Assembly (NCBI GenBank): GCA_014529385.2
Contig: CM043968.1
Location: forward strand, 127,615,018 to 127,679,017
Length of the DNA stretch: 64,000 bases
Origin: Adiantum capillus-veneris
Lineage: Eukaryota > Streptophyta > Polypodiopsida > Polypodiales > Pteridaceae
Direction of reading: 5' to 3'
Positions 1 to 10,374 of this stretch are shown here, in pieces (position 1 is the first letter of the stretch; each line of letters begins with the position of its first letter). Position numbers and translations under genes: made by a program. The notes below the pieces were generated by a model. That model saw nothing but the letters and a program-made list of their open reading frames with translations, made no database searches and was not told the DNA's origin.

Positions 1-29
1 ACTTTGGACTATTGAGTGCAACAGGATCC

Positions 30-980
30 ATGGCAGCCACAAAGTTGCCTGCAAAGAAGAAGAGGATGGCTATCAAGGACTACTTAGAAGAAGTGGAGCC
101 TTTTGTTATCCCAGAGGGAACCTTGAAGCCCACAAGCACTTGGATTCAAGATGACCTACTAGAAGCCAATGATCTGAGAATCTACCAAGGAGTGTTTAAA
201 GATCCGGAGGGAAATGCAGTGGACCTACCCATGATCCCTGAAGAGCTCAATGAATTTGTCATGAGCAAGATGGGGGACTACTTGGAGAAACTAGATCTCC
301 ACAATTACTTTGAAGCCTTGCCATTAGGGATTGATGTTAAAAGAGTGTGGGAATTTGTCACCACAATCAAAGAGGACGGCATAGCCATAGTTACAGATCT
401 GCAAGGCAAGCCTAATAAGATGATTGTCATCACAGGGAAGGTGGTGGCAGTAGCACTTGACCTCTCTAACAAAGGAGATAGTGTGACTAAGAGGCGGGAT
501 GACATTAAGGTCTACTCAGAGAAGAAAAATAACTATACATTTGAAGATATTGCAAACCCGAAGGTGGCCATCATGAGCCAATTATACAATCAGTACTTCC
601 ACATGTGTACCAAGTGGTCACAGAAATACAGGATGCCACCTAGAGCTATTGCCACCACTTTCACTTGGGTGATGCAAAAGAGCCGCCCGAGAGAGATAAC
701 TTATGCCGCTTACATTCACTACAACCTTGTGAGAATGGGGACCAAAAATCCCACTTATATTGTGCCTGGTGAGTTGATAACCAAAGTCATCTATGGAGCA
801 TTGGATGCCAAGGGAAATTGGCCTCTACCTCCCTCCCAAAATTATTGGCTCAAGCTAAAGGAAGATAAAGAAGAAGAGCCTCCTGAGGCTCCAAGGGTAG
901 CCACAAGGTTGAAGCGCCGTTTAGAGACAGTGCCAGAAGAGCCGCCACAGCCCAAGAAGGGGAATAAGGCAACTCTATAG
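30..980 (+). CDS. unrecognised retroelement protein, first segment
   Basis: The first ATG is at 30, but the frame is open to the window edge, so the true start may lie upstream. About 316 residues, Lys/Glu-rich at both ends, starting MAATKLPAKKKRM and ending in a basic and acidic tail before TAG at 978-980. I see no zinc knuckle, protease or polymerase motif. The same frame continues directly after the TAG for about 32 codons to a TGA, so the stop looks secondary. Together with the coiled-coil segment at 1691-3064 it appears to be one long protein of the host LTR element, perhaps a gag-like structural protein; that role is inferred only from position. Confidence 0.55.
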   Translation: MAATKLPAKKKRMAIKDYLEEVEPFVIPEGTLKPTSTWIQDDLLEANDLRIYQGVFKDPEGNAVDLPMIPEELNEFVMSKMGDYLEKLDLHNYFEALPLGIDVKRVWEFVTTIKEDGIAIVTDLQGKPNKMIVITGKVVAVALDLSNKGDSVTKRRDDIKVYSEKKNNYTFEDIANPKVAIMSQLYNQYFHMCTKWSQKYRMPPRAIATTFTWVMQKSRPREITYAAYIHYNLVRMGTKNPTYIVPGELITKVIYGALDAKGNWPLPPSQNYWLKLKEDKEEEPPEAPRVATRLKRRLETVPEEPPQPKKGNKATL

Positions 981-1690
981 GTGCCAGTAAAGGAAACAAA
1001 GTCACAGAAAGCAGCAAGGCTGGAAAGACTAATGGAGAGTTTCAGAGCTGAGAGGATGCTAAAAGGGGGGTCTGAGTGAATTATGGAAGCCCTCACTTGA
1101 GGCTATGTCTGGATCTTCTCAAAGTACTCAAAGGGATCGCTTTGAAGATTATATAAAGAATTTTGAGATTTTAGATGCTACCGCTAAGAATATCCCAAAC
1201 ATACCTTTTACCAAAGAAGAAGTTGATGATGTGAGGTGGTAGCTGCTAGAAGAGCGGGAAGGGGAAGAAAGAGAGAGGAAAACAAAGGCTGATCGGGACT
1301 TCAAGAAGAAGCAACCAACCCCATCATTAAGCCGAGAATCTAGCCCTCCACATCACCACCTCCTCCTAGTCCTCCTCAACCCCGACAAACTGAGAAGTTG
1401 AAAAAATCTGATGGGCAACAAGACTCCAAGGAAGACGAGGAAAAAGAGAAAGAGTAGAAGGGAGAAATTGAACCAAAAGATGAGAAGCCAGATCCAAAAG
1501 AAAAAAATATAGAATATTCCTTGATCTACTAGCTGCTTGATACTCTCAAGAAGAGGCAGCTCATGCATCTTTTCAGTTGTCTGGCACTAGGCCCAAAGAA
1601 TATATGTTGAGCCCTCGATTGGTGGAGTTGAAGGAAATGGCCACAGGTACAATGGATTTATAGCCACAAGCCAATGATTGGGATGAGGTG
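981..1690 (+). pseudogene. decayed linker of the same retroelement ORF
   Basis: Coding-like charged sequence continues here but is broken by several stops (for example within 1235-1245, 1455-1460, 1528-1545 and 1661-1663) and by frame changes. It includes a Pro/Ser-rich stretch near 1340-1380 and a Lys/Glu-rich stretch near 1390-1510. The stops are TAG or TGA in positions where Gln or Arg would fit. It joins the first segment to the coiled-coil segment, so the whole 30-3064 block is best read as one decayed gene. Confidence 0.5.
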
Positions 1691-3064
1691 ATGCAAAGAC
1701 TCACTGGGCTCAGAGCAAGGTCTATCGCCACTGAGATTGAGTGTGATAATCTTAAAGTAAATAAAGTTCAAATCAAAGCCGAGGTGGACTCGCTGCAAAA
1801 GCAGGACCAAGAGAACACACAGAAGCAAGCCAAGCTACAAGCTGATTTGGACGCGGCACTAAAAAGATTCCAAGATCTAGAAAGTCAGAATCAGGCAGCA
1901 AACCAAAAGCTTCAAAGAGCAGATGAGGAGTATAAGAAAATCAGCAAATCACTCACGAATGCGGAGAAAGAAAGGGACAACTTGACACTCCAGCTTGTGG
2001 ATGAGTCCACAGAAGTGGAGACTTTGAGGAATGCTAAGGAAAAAGCTGAGCTAGAACATGAGGCTAGCCAGGAAAAAGTTATAGAGATGAAAGATCAAAT
2101 AAAAGTGAGAGATCAGACAATCCAGAGGCTAAGGGCATCTCCGGACAGAGTCAGAGCCACGGCCTCAACTAGCACTACTTCAGAGAAGGATATGTATGAA
2201 GAACAGATGAAGGAACTCCAAAAGGAGTTGACACTAGAGAAGAGACAAAGATTGATGCTGGCCGAGTGCTCCCTAATGATGCAAATCCGTTTGGAGGATG
2301 AGAACAAGGCCATGAAAGATGAGCTAGCAGCCTTGAAAAAGAAGATGGATGAGGATCTCAAGAAGATGCAAACTGAAAATGAAGACACCAAGAAGAAGCT
2401 AGAAGAGGATGAGAAAGCCAATGCTAAATTGAACGACCTTTTAGTGACCATGGGGGATCAAGCTAAAAAGGAAAATAAAGCATATCAAAAGCAGATCGAT
2501 GAGCTAAAAGGCCAACAACAGACTAAAGAGCCACAATTGAGCACAAGGCCAGAAGCTATGAAAGGAATTGATATAGACAATCTGTCAAATCCACTGGACA
2601 CAACAATGCAAGAGGACATCCTTGTGGGACCATCTCAAGAGCCCCGGGGTCTGACACGAGAAGAAGAAGACAATCTACAAAAGGCAATAGAAGCAGCCAT
2701 AAAAGACACCGCCAAAGAAGCAATGTATTGGGAGCAGAGGATATTGAGGTCTATGACCATTCATAAATTAGACGCAAATGTCATTCGACATGAATGGCTA
2801 CAACCCTCTCTCCCATATCCTCTTCTCAAGTATGAAGCTGCTACACTAAACAAGAGCATTAAAGAGGAGCCAATAGTGCCACTATACGAAGAAGATATCA
2901 CCAAACCAGAAGGTGTTAAGCTTATTGTGGACTCTCACCCAAAATGGAGGAAGGCATGTCTAACTAAATACCCACATTATTTAGTACATCTGGTAGAGGC
3001 ACCTAAAATAATCAGAGACAACCTTAGATTTTTCCCTCCACCTGGAAAGAACAAGAACTGCTGA
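1691..3064 (+). CDS. coiled-coil segment of the retroelement ORF
   Basis: About 457 codons from ATG 1691 to TGA 3062-3064. Residues 10 to 290 are almost continuous heptad-like Lys/Glu/Gln/Leu sequence (for example KQDQENTQKQAKLQADL), a long coiled coil. The last 130 residues are more globular, with aromatic and proline-rich patches (HEWLQPSLPYPLL, FFPPPGKN). The frame is open upstream of 1691 as far as a TAG at 1661-1663, so this is an internal piece rather than a full gene. No enzymatic motif was seen. A structural or gag-like role is possible. A second coiled-coil remnant of similar style lies at 36990-37978. Confidence 0.5.
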   Translation: MQRLTGLRARSIATEIECDNLKVNKVQIKAEVDSLQKQDQENTQKQAKLQADLDAALKRFQDLESQNQAANQKLQRADEEYKKISKSLTNAEKERDNLTLQLVDESTEVETLRNAKEKAELEHEASQEKVIEMKDQIKVRDQTIQRLRASPDRVRATASTSTTSEKDMYEEQMKELQKELTLEKRQRLMLAECSLMMQIRLEDENKAMKDELAALKKKMDEDLKKMQTENEDTKKKLEEDEKANAKLNDLLVTMGDQAKKENKAYQKQIDELKGQQQTKEPQLSTRPEAMKGIDIDNLSNPLDTTMQEDILVGPSQEPRGLTREEEDNLQKAIEAAIKDTAKEAMYWEQRILRSMTIHKLDANVIRHEWLQPSLPYPLLKYEAATLNKSIKEEPIVPLYEEDITKPEGVKLIVDSHPKWRKACLTKYPHYLVHLVEAPKIIRDNLRFFPPPGKNKNC

Positions 3065-3225
3065 AGAAAAGCCACCCCACATGGCTCAACTACCCAAAGC
3101 TGCCAGGCTTGAAGGTAGGTGAGAGAATGAGTGAGCAATAATGGTGCAAACCCTAACGGGCGCCATTAAACTGTTCAGTGGCTCGCGTGACCTCTCTTGC
3201 ATTATGCTCAGGAAGATATGTAAAA

Positions 3226-3242
3226 CCCTTCTGGCAGGTTTT
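3226..3242 (+). repeat. target-site duplication of LINE-A, left copy
   Basis: CCCTTCTGGCAGGTTTT matches the copy at 10033-10049 at 16 of 17 positions. Its last T residues merge with the poly(T) that represents the LINE poly(A) tail. Confidence 0.85.
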
Positions 3243-3475
3243 TTTTTTTTCCAAGAAAAAGATCCTTCTATTAGTTAATGAAAACTGCCCATAGGGCTAC
3301 ATCCACCTCTGCAAGAGAGGGCTACAACAAGCATGATGGGGAGACTCTCCCAATGAAAAAACAGCATATATACAATGGGGCTAAATCAAGAAATGGGAGG
3401 AGGGAAGAGCCACACAGGTGGACAGTAGTGCCATCTGAGCACCCCCTGGACCATGGTGTAGAAAGGCCCAGGGCG

Positions 3476-6400
3476 CTAGAGTCGAAGGAAAGCCTCGCGG
3501 CGCTCCCGCATGCGGTCGGAGCTGCCCTGTAGTCCCTCAAGCTGTCCTCTGAGAGTATGGATCAGCTCTACCCAAAAGTCACGAATAGTCTCTGCTGGTG
3601 GCACAGGGCGAGCCTCAAAGATGCGGAAACAACGGGCCCGCCAGATGAACCAAAGAGCTAGGCCGCTGATGAGCTCCCAACACTCCTCTCTCTCACTGCA
3701 CCACTCCTGTGGAGTAAGTTCTGTAGCAGGCTGGAGTGCAGGTCGCCCCCCCTGTATCACTATCATCCTGCTGGTGGAAGATAACTCAAACTGTAGTGCC
3801 CGGCCCGTGAGGGTGGACCAAGCCGCTGCCCCCCAAGTGTACTGTCGAGTCGCGGAGAGGGCAGGCATCAGCCGAAGAACTCGTAGCCACACCTGTTGGG
3901 CCGAAGGAAAGTCCCAAAGACATTGTCGCTGACTCTCCACCAACTGGTTACAGGCTATACATGCGGCCGAGAGACCACTATGCACAAGCCAGCTCCCTAC
4001 TGTTGTGGCTCTGTGTGCAACTAACCACTGGAACAAAGTGACGCGCCTCGGCTATCTGGAGTCTCGCAGCCTCTGCCAAAAAGCTGCCAAGAACTCAACT
4101 GTGAGACCCTCCTCCTGCCAATGACGTGTTGCAGCGGGGCGGGCCTCTCTCTGCGCTACAAGTATATGACGTCCAAGCCAAACAGTGTACTGAGAGAAAG
4201 GGACTCCTGGGCGGTCTGCAAAAGAGGAGGGGTCCCTCCATAGCCACTCACAAGGATCCCACTGTACTCGTGCCAGTGGACAACACTCCCAAGCCCATAG
4301 TCTCCAGTGTCCTGCCTCGAGAGCTGCTGGGTCAGGGTCTATGACGCAAGTCCTCCCACAGATGCCCACAACTCGGATCCTCTAGAAACAGCACTCTCCT
4401 ACCTGCGGGGCCTCTACTGTAACTCGTTGTAATCGTCCCCCACCCTGAAGCTCAAAGAACAGGGCTGGGACAGTCTCTGAACAAGCCCTGACTGAGATGA
4501 GAACCTCCAGTCGTGTGAAGGCTCCCATCCATCGGGGTGCTACAGGCTCGAGAGGCGTGAGCCACTCAGCTGGAACTGACTCTGAGATGTCCTGATACAT
4601 GCTCTAAACCCCTCTCATGCCCTGTAGCTGGACACCCTGCACCTCCTCTGACAAACCTGTGAACTCTAGCCAGTCACCTAGAGAGCACGTTGGACCTGCT
4701 GCCATGGGACCCCATGAAACATGAGGCCTACTCCCAACCAGGTGGCCTCTCTGAGTGCTAATCATGGGGTTCTAGACGAGGGGCTGTCGTAGGCGCTCCT
4801 CCGTGCATGTCGATTGTCTTTGCTCTAGGCCACGCCGTAAGAGCTCCCAAGAGCGAAGCAAACTCACAGCGAATCGGTCCTCCAGTCTCCTGCTCAAACC
4901 AACTCGGCGCAACTCTGTAAAGATCCATCTGGTCGAAGGTTTCCAAGGGCCTCCTGACTGAGGCACCGTGGCACGAAGCCTTTGCAGCAAGAACTCTTTC
5001 CAGGGCTCCTCGCCTGGAAGAGGTCCTGTGACGACGAACTTCCCAAGAAGGGCTCTGCTCTGCTGTGCTGGATCAATGATCCCAAGCCCTCCCTGAGAAA
5101 AATGAAGTGTGATGACCGACCAAGCCACCTTGGCTCAGGCAACCTGAGTGTCGCAACCTGACCAAAGGAGGTTCCTGATCAGCCTCTCTACCTGGCTGAT
5201 ACAAGAACTCGAGAAGATCCAGCAAGAAGTGATGTACCACATAGTTGCCAACAACACCTGGTTGGCAACTACTACTCTACCAGCCAGCGAAAGTCGTGCT
5301 GAGCTCCAGTGGAACAGCTTTCTCCTAATGGACAGGAGAAGAGGAGAAATCTGCTGCTCGGGGGACAAATCCAAACCAACCTGGCAACCCAAGTATCGAA
5401 CTGCAGTCCCTGGGGGAATCCACCTGAAACCCTCTCCTGGCATCCACTCTGGCACAGGAGCACTGCGAACCAAGAAAGCCACTGTCTTTCTCCAGTTGAT
5501 CAATGCGCCCGATGCACAGCAAAAGGTCTAAGAGCCTGCCCACACCTGTGTAAATTGGCCTCCTGGCCCTCTAAGTACAAGGCTGAGTCGTCGGCAAACT
5601 CAGCGTCCAGAAGCTCATCTCCCCGTATCGGGAGTGCTAAGCCCCTCAAACCAACCTGCTGTGACACCAAAAATCTGCTCATCGCCTCCGCATAGAACAG
5701 AAAGAGAAAGTGGGCAAGAGGACAACCCTGTCTGACCGATCGTGTGAGCATGAAGCGCTCACCTCTACCTCCTACCAAAAGCACCCGACTGTGAGCCTGT
5801 CTGTACAAAGCCGACACCCCTCTGATCCAAGCATCTGAAAAGCCCATCCTGCGAAGCGTGCCCTCTAGAAAGTCCCAGTCAACTCTGTCGTATGCCTTCT
5901 CAAAATCGAGAAGAAGAATCACAAGGTCCTCCCCACGGAGACGTGCCAGGGCAGAAGCCTCCCAGAAAGTGAAGATGTAGTCAAGGATACTGCGTTCCTT
6001 GACAAAACCTGTCTGAGTCCCATGTATAAGGCTCTTCAAAAGTGGCTGAATCCTCAAACTCAGAGCCTTGGCAAGAATTTTGTAGGCTGAGTTGAGGATG
6101 GTGATGGGGAGCCACTGTCGAATCTCATCCAAGGAGCCACCCTCCTTTGGAATGAGGTAAATCAGGCCCTCACTCATGGTATCCGGCATCACTCCTGTGT
6201 GGAGAATGTACTGAAAGGCACTACAAAGATCTGGGCCAAGCAAGTCCCAGTACTACAAGAAGAAGCTGGGAGTCAGCCCATCCTCACCTGGACAACTACC
6301 ATGAGGAAGGGCCCTAAGAGCCGTGTGCAGCTCCTCAAGCTGAAGAGGTATCTCCAGCCTCTGGCGCATCTCCTCAGTCACAAGACAAGGCTTCTGCGCC

Positions 6401-7737
6401 CAAACCTGCTCCCTGCATGCATCCTGTCTCTCTGACTGGGGCTCAGCCGTCAGTAGCTCACGGTAAAAGTCAGTAGCAACTGCACGCATATCCTTAGGCT
6501 CACAAGAAACTGACCCATCGGGTCTCCTCAGCTGAGTGACCTTGGCATGCGAGTACCGAGGTCCTACTGTCTCAAAAAAGGAACCTGTCACTCTGTCACC
6601 TACCTGAGTCCATTGAGATGCCTTCTGGTGAAAGGCAAACTCATGGCACCTCTCCTCTGTGCAAGCAAGCTCTTGTCGAGTCTGCTGTAACTGCTCCTCC
6701 AACCATGGACTGTCTGGATGCCACTCCTGCATCCTCTGTAGTGAAGCAATGCCTCATCTGAGACGCTGCTCCTCCTCTCTCGCTACAGCCCGTCGAGCCA
6801 AAGAGTCTTGGAGAAAAAAGTGGCCAAGCTGAGCTAGGCGTAAGGCCACTCTGTCTGCCGGTAGAGCTTGGCTGTCCATGCCCTCTGTCCAAAGAGCCTC
6901 TACCCTCTCTCTGAGTGCTGTGTCCAACAAGACCCGCTCTGGGATGCGAAGCATCGTGCTTCCACTCCTCAGCCTGTCTGCCACTGTGAGGATCACTGGT
7001 GCATGGTCCGAGAAGGATTTCCCTACCAGGATGCCCACTGATCCCCCCAAATCACTGAAGTGGTCACTAGTGTAGAAGCGATCTATCCACGATAGATTCA
7101 CTCCTCCCACTCTGCGGTCTGATCTAGAGAAGGCAAGCCTCTCTGGAGGCGTCACAAAGCCAGAATGCTGCCATGTATCCGAGACCCTCAAGGTCATACA
7201 CAACCTCTCCCAAGATGCTAACTCGACTCCATGCACAGTAGCATGGCTGCCTCCGATCCTGTCAGAAGGGTCCTCCAACATGTTGAAGTCCCCTCCTACA
7301 CACCAATGGTCAACCTGTGGCAAAGACTCAACAATCTGTGACCAAAACTCTGCATGAGCACTCGCCACATTGGGCGCATAGATGTTCAGGAAGCCCACAA
7401 GGCCACCCTGAACCTGCAAAGTAATCCACTGAGCCCTGCCTGGCACAATAATCCCTCTGCCCACAATGGCCTGCTGCAATGAGTTCGCAATAGTCATACA
7501 TACCCCACCCTGGATGCCTCCAGGTCCAAAAGCAGCTGACCAAAAGGTATCATAACGTCCACGCAAAATCTGACCACAGCGCCGGATGCAGCTCTCAGAC
7601 AAATGGTGCTCCTGAAGCATAAGGAGATCAATCTCTCCTCCCACAAGGCAACGCTGAAGCTCCTGCCGCAATCGGCCCCGCTGTCGCTGAAACTGGGGCC
7701 CACCTATTCCCTGCACGTTCCATGAGATGATCCTCAT
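3476..7737 (-). pseudogene. LINE-A ORF2, endonuclease-reverse transcriptase
   Basis: Starts at ATG 7735-7737, overlapping the ORF1 stop. The AP-type endonuclease (first ~240 residues) shows SWNVQG, LQEHHL, GGDFN and FSDHAP, so its catalytic residues are present. The RT lies at about 5500-6550 and has the QTGFVKERSI and DFEKAYDRV blocks and the FADD catalytic motif. A zf-RVT-like C-terminal region (3476-4036) contains FQWLVAHRA and paired cysteines. In-frame stops are at 6754, 6253, 5135, 4772, about 4602, 4382 and 4052, with one frameshift near 5500. The enzyme nicks the target and primes reverse transcription there. It is not functional as it stands. Confidence 0.9.
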
Positions 7738-9629
7738 GGGGAGCGAGAGAGAATAGATGCTGCAGCAGTAGCAAGACGGGCTATCTTCGAGGCAGGCTTG
7801 GATGGGGAGTAATCCACATCCGAGCGTCCTCTAGATAGGCGAGCCTGTAGTGAGTGCCTGGCCCAAGCCCAAGCAGAGCGAGCCGAGCGTAAAGCAACCT
7901 CCTCTGTCCAAGAGTCCTCATGTATGTATACATAGGAAGGCAAACACTGTGTATCAGCAAAAAAGTACACCACAATGTGCCTACATCCTGCTGAGTCTGG
8001 GGGTGTCACCGCAAACTTGGCCAGTGGCCACAAAGTCTGCAGCAAATCTGTAACTCCAAGTTCTCCCTTGTGGTGAGAGAACTTGAGAACCTGTGTATGC
8101 AACCATCCCACCACTGAGTCGAGGGACCACTCTGTCTCGATCCTACCGCAGAGAGGAAAGGAGAAACCAACTGGTGAGTCCAAGGCCTCTGTCCCCCTAG
8201 CGGCGAGGAACAGAGCGTGGACCCTGAAGCAGGCTGCCTTGTGGTCTGCTGCGGAATCTCCGAGAAAGCGAGTGAATCCGTAATCGAAGAAGTCCCAGCG
8301 GCGTCGGAGGTCAATGCTCGTCAGACTACGAGGGATAGCTGCAAGGGAAGATGTCTGAATATGCAAAGGGGGCTGCAAGAAGGGCTGACCCTCTCTCGCT
8401 AGGCGACTCGTGGAAAAAGCGTTGCCAAGAGATCTCCTAGCCGCCGGCGAGGGAACAGTCTCCTGAGTCGACTCTGGTACTGAAGCAGGAGGAGGGGGAG
8501 AAGGAGATGGGGGGGGCGCAGGAGAAGAGAAACGGGGCGGGACGACAGAGATAGGGGGGCGAGGTGGGGAGTGGGCGGGAGCAAAGGGCGGGGGAGGGGA
8601 TGAGGAGGAAGAGGGGAAATCTGAAGGTGGAGGGGCTGGCGAGGGTGAAACGGAAGAGAAGGCTGGCGTAGGAGGCTCCTCCTGCTCAAGAGGACCAAAG
8701 AGGTTCCCCATGGGAACCCACTGCTGCTGAGTAGGCACCTGAGGGCCACTCTGAGTGCCAGGCTATCGCTGTGGCCCCTGGTGTTGACGGCCACGGGCCT
8801 GCTGCCACCCCTCCTCCGCTGGAACCCCAGGCTCGGAGGGTGGCTCAGAATCTGTGCGCTGTGTCGCTGGCTGAGGTTGCGGCCCAGCCTTGGCAGGCTG
8901 GGGCTGAGGGTGAGGTGCAGGTCGCGGTCTCCTCCGTGGACAGGCCTTTGCTAGGTGGCCCATCTGTCTGCAAATGAAGCACTGGTTCGGGAGACCCGAG
9001 TACTCCACACTCTGCCTAAACCAACCCCCACTCACCCGAGGCAAAAGGATGACCTTCGGGAGCGTGTGGGTATCTTTGACCAAAACTCAAACTGAAGGGA
9101 TGCCGGCCGCCTTGGCAGCTACTGATGCTGCCGTACGAGGTGTCTCTAGAACATTCTTGATGGCGGAGCCAATCCTGGAGAGCAGTGGAAGGTACTCCCT
9201 CCGTAAACCCAAAAAGCAGACTGAGATGGGGATGTCTGTCTCCTCTACGAGCACATCCGAAGTCGGGTCAAAACTGTGTCGCCACTGTCGAAAGTGGGCG
9301 CGTGATGCTCAGATAGCCAGTGGACTCATATCTATGACCTTGGAGGCCATCTCGGAAGTCTCGAACTCGATCTGGTAGTACCCTCGTCCGAGGATCTGGA
9401 CATCCAAAATCTTGCCCACCTCTACGAGAAGGCGGGCCTGGAGAAGGTCACGCAGCTCTCCTCTGCTGGGTTGAGTGCCGAGAAAATTGCAAATAACCGA
9501 GGCTGCCTGCAGACGCTCTACCTCATCGGCTAGGCTCACTTGCTCTGTCGGTGAAAGAGCAAGTCGAATAGTGGGCTTAGCGGTGTCCCTATGAGGGGGC
9601 TTCGGAGGAGTCCCTCTGAGGTGGAGCAT
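7734..9629 (-). pseudogene. LINE-A ORF1, DUF4283 and CCHC zinc-knuckle protein
   Basis: One frame of 632 codons from ATG 9627-9629 to TGA 7734-7736, broken by TGA near 9309 and 9087 and TAG at 8763. The N-terminal 110 residues show the DUF4283 fold typical of plant L1 ORF1 (RGYYQIEFETSEMASKVI), followed by the knuckle CFICRQMGHLAKAC near 8990-8945. A Pro/Ser-rich linker (about 8440-8700) precedes a C-terminal domain I do not recognise (about 7740-8400). ORF1 proteins bind the element RNA and act as chaperones in the ribonucleoprotein. Its stop overlaps the ORF2 start as ATGA. Confidence 0.85.
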
Positions 9630-10032
9630 GAGCCTCCATTAGTGTCTGCTGCTCTGAAGGAGAAGGGCGGACAAGAAGGCCAATGGTTGAGAGCTCGGCA
9701 AGGGGAAACCAACTGAGAATCCACTGCCAGGCAATTCAAACGAGGCCTTCGGAGGGGGGGGGGGGGGATAAGGGGCTGGAGCGGCGAGGCTGCGAACAAA
9801 AAAAGGGGGGGCAGCGGGCGGGGCTGCACTCTGGCTGGGCTGCGCGCAGGCTGGGTGTAAGCTCAGCAATGCGCGTGGACAGACAACGCGCAACAGGGGA
9901 AGCGCGAGGGCGAGGGCGAAGGGGCGGCTATGGCGCGGGGGAGCAGGAGCAGGCGGGGGGGGGGAGGGGAATGCTCAGGAGCAGCAGCGAGCCGTCGTGC
10001 TCAAGCTTCTCCAAAAAGAGCTATCAAGAGGT

Positions 10033-10049
10033 CCCTTCTAGCAGGTTTT
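10033..10049 (+). repeat. target-site duplication of LINE-A, right copy
   Basis: CCCTTCTAGCAGGTTTT differs from the left copy by one base (A for G). Confidence 0.85.
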
Positions 10050-10362
10050 GAGATCTTTAAACCTAGACAGGCAACATACATCATATTCTTCTTCCAAGAC
10101 ACATATAGATGTGCGTATGAACTATCTGCTCAACCTTCCCATGAGGTGATACATACCCTCTACCAGCGAATAATGTTTTTGCCCTCGTACCATCTCCAGG
10201 CCTTTGAAGAAGCATTCTACACCGGTTTCTTCACCATCGATACAGATATATTCGGCCCCACATTACTGGCACAAGATGCACGATATGAGTATGTTCTGAA
10301 GATGCGCAAAAGCCTCCACTGAAGAAGCAGTTCTACTCTCATGTCGGGGACGACATGATCTA

Positions 10363-10374
10363 GGAAGGGGGGAG
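10363..10374 (+). promoter_or_regulatory. polypurine tract of host LTR element
   Basis: GGAAGGGGGGAG lies directly before the TG that opens the 3' LTR. This is the expected plus-strand primer site for reverse transcription and sets the element's orientation. Confidence 0.75.

Larger units (their letters stand above)
3243..10032 (-). mobile_element. LINE-A, L1-type non-LTR retrotransposon, near complete
   Basis: A 6.8 kb minus-strand element bounded by a 17 bp target duplication, with poly(T) on the plus strand at 3239-3250 marking the poly(A) tail. From 5' to 3' on the minus strand it holds a GC-rich leader with poly(G) tracts (about 9752-9969), ORF1 (DUF4283 plus a CCHC knuckle) and ORF2 (endonuclease, reverse transcriptase, zf-RVT). 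Endonuclease and RT catalytic motifs are intact. It has ten in-frame stops and one clear frameshift near 5500, so it is inactive but probably not very old. Confidence 0.9.
3141..10322 (+). pseudogene. 3' ORF of host LTR element, split by LINE-A
   Basis: The reading frame 3141-3242 runs into the left target-site copy, and the frame 10050-10322 runs out of the right copy. Removing LINE-A plus one target copy joins them in register (LLAG then FEIF across the junction) into a frame of about 125 codons ending in TGA at 10320-10322. In the same frame just upstream are TGA codons (for example 3132-3134), so the host gene was already, or has since become, decayed. The C-terminal part is rich in Tyr/Phe and resembles nothing I recognise. 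The 3' LTR begins 52 bp after its stop. Confidence 0.6.

Noticed and set aside
2113-2451. Serine/phenylalanine-rich minus ORF
   Set aside because: Antisense of the Lys/Glu-rich coiled-coil segment.
3278-3532. Plus ORF at the 3' end of LINE-A
   Set aside because: Antisense to the LINE 3' region, without a motif.
8399-8794. Proline/leucine-rich minus ORF overlapping LINE-A ORF1
   Set aside because: Out-of-frame shadow of the Pro/Ser-rich linker; ORF1 with DUF4283 and CCHC is clearly the real frame.
9683-10051. Gly/Arg-rich plus ORF
   Set aside because: Antisense of the GC-rich LINE-A leader with poly(G) runs. Only the part after 10049 (10050-10322) is real, belonging to the host element.
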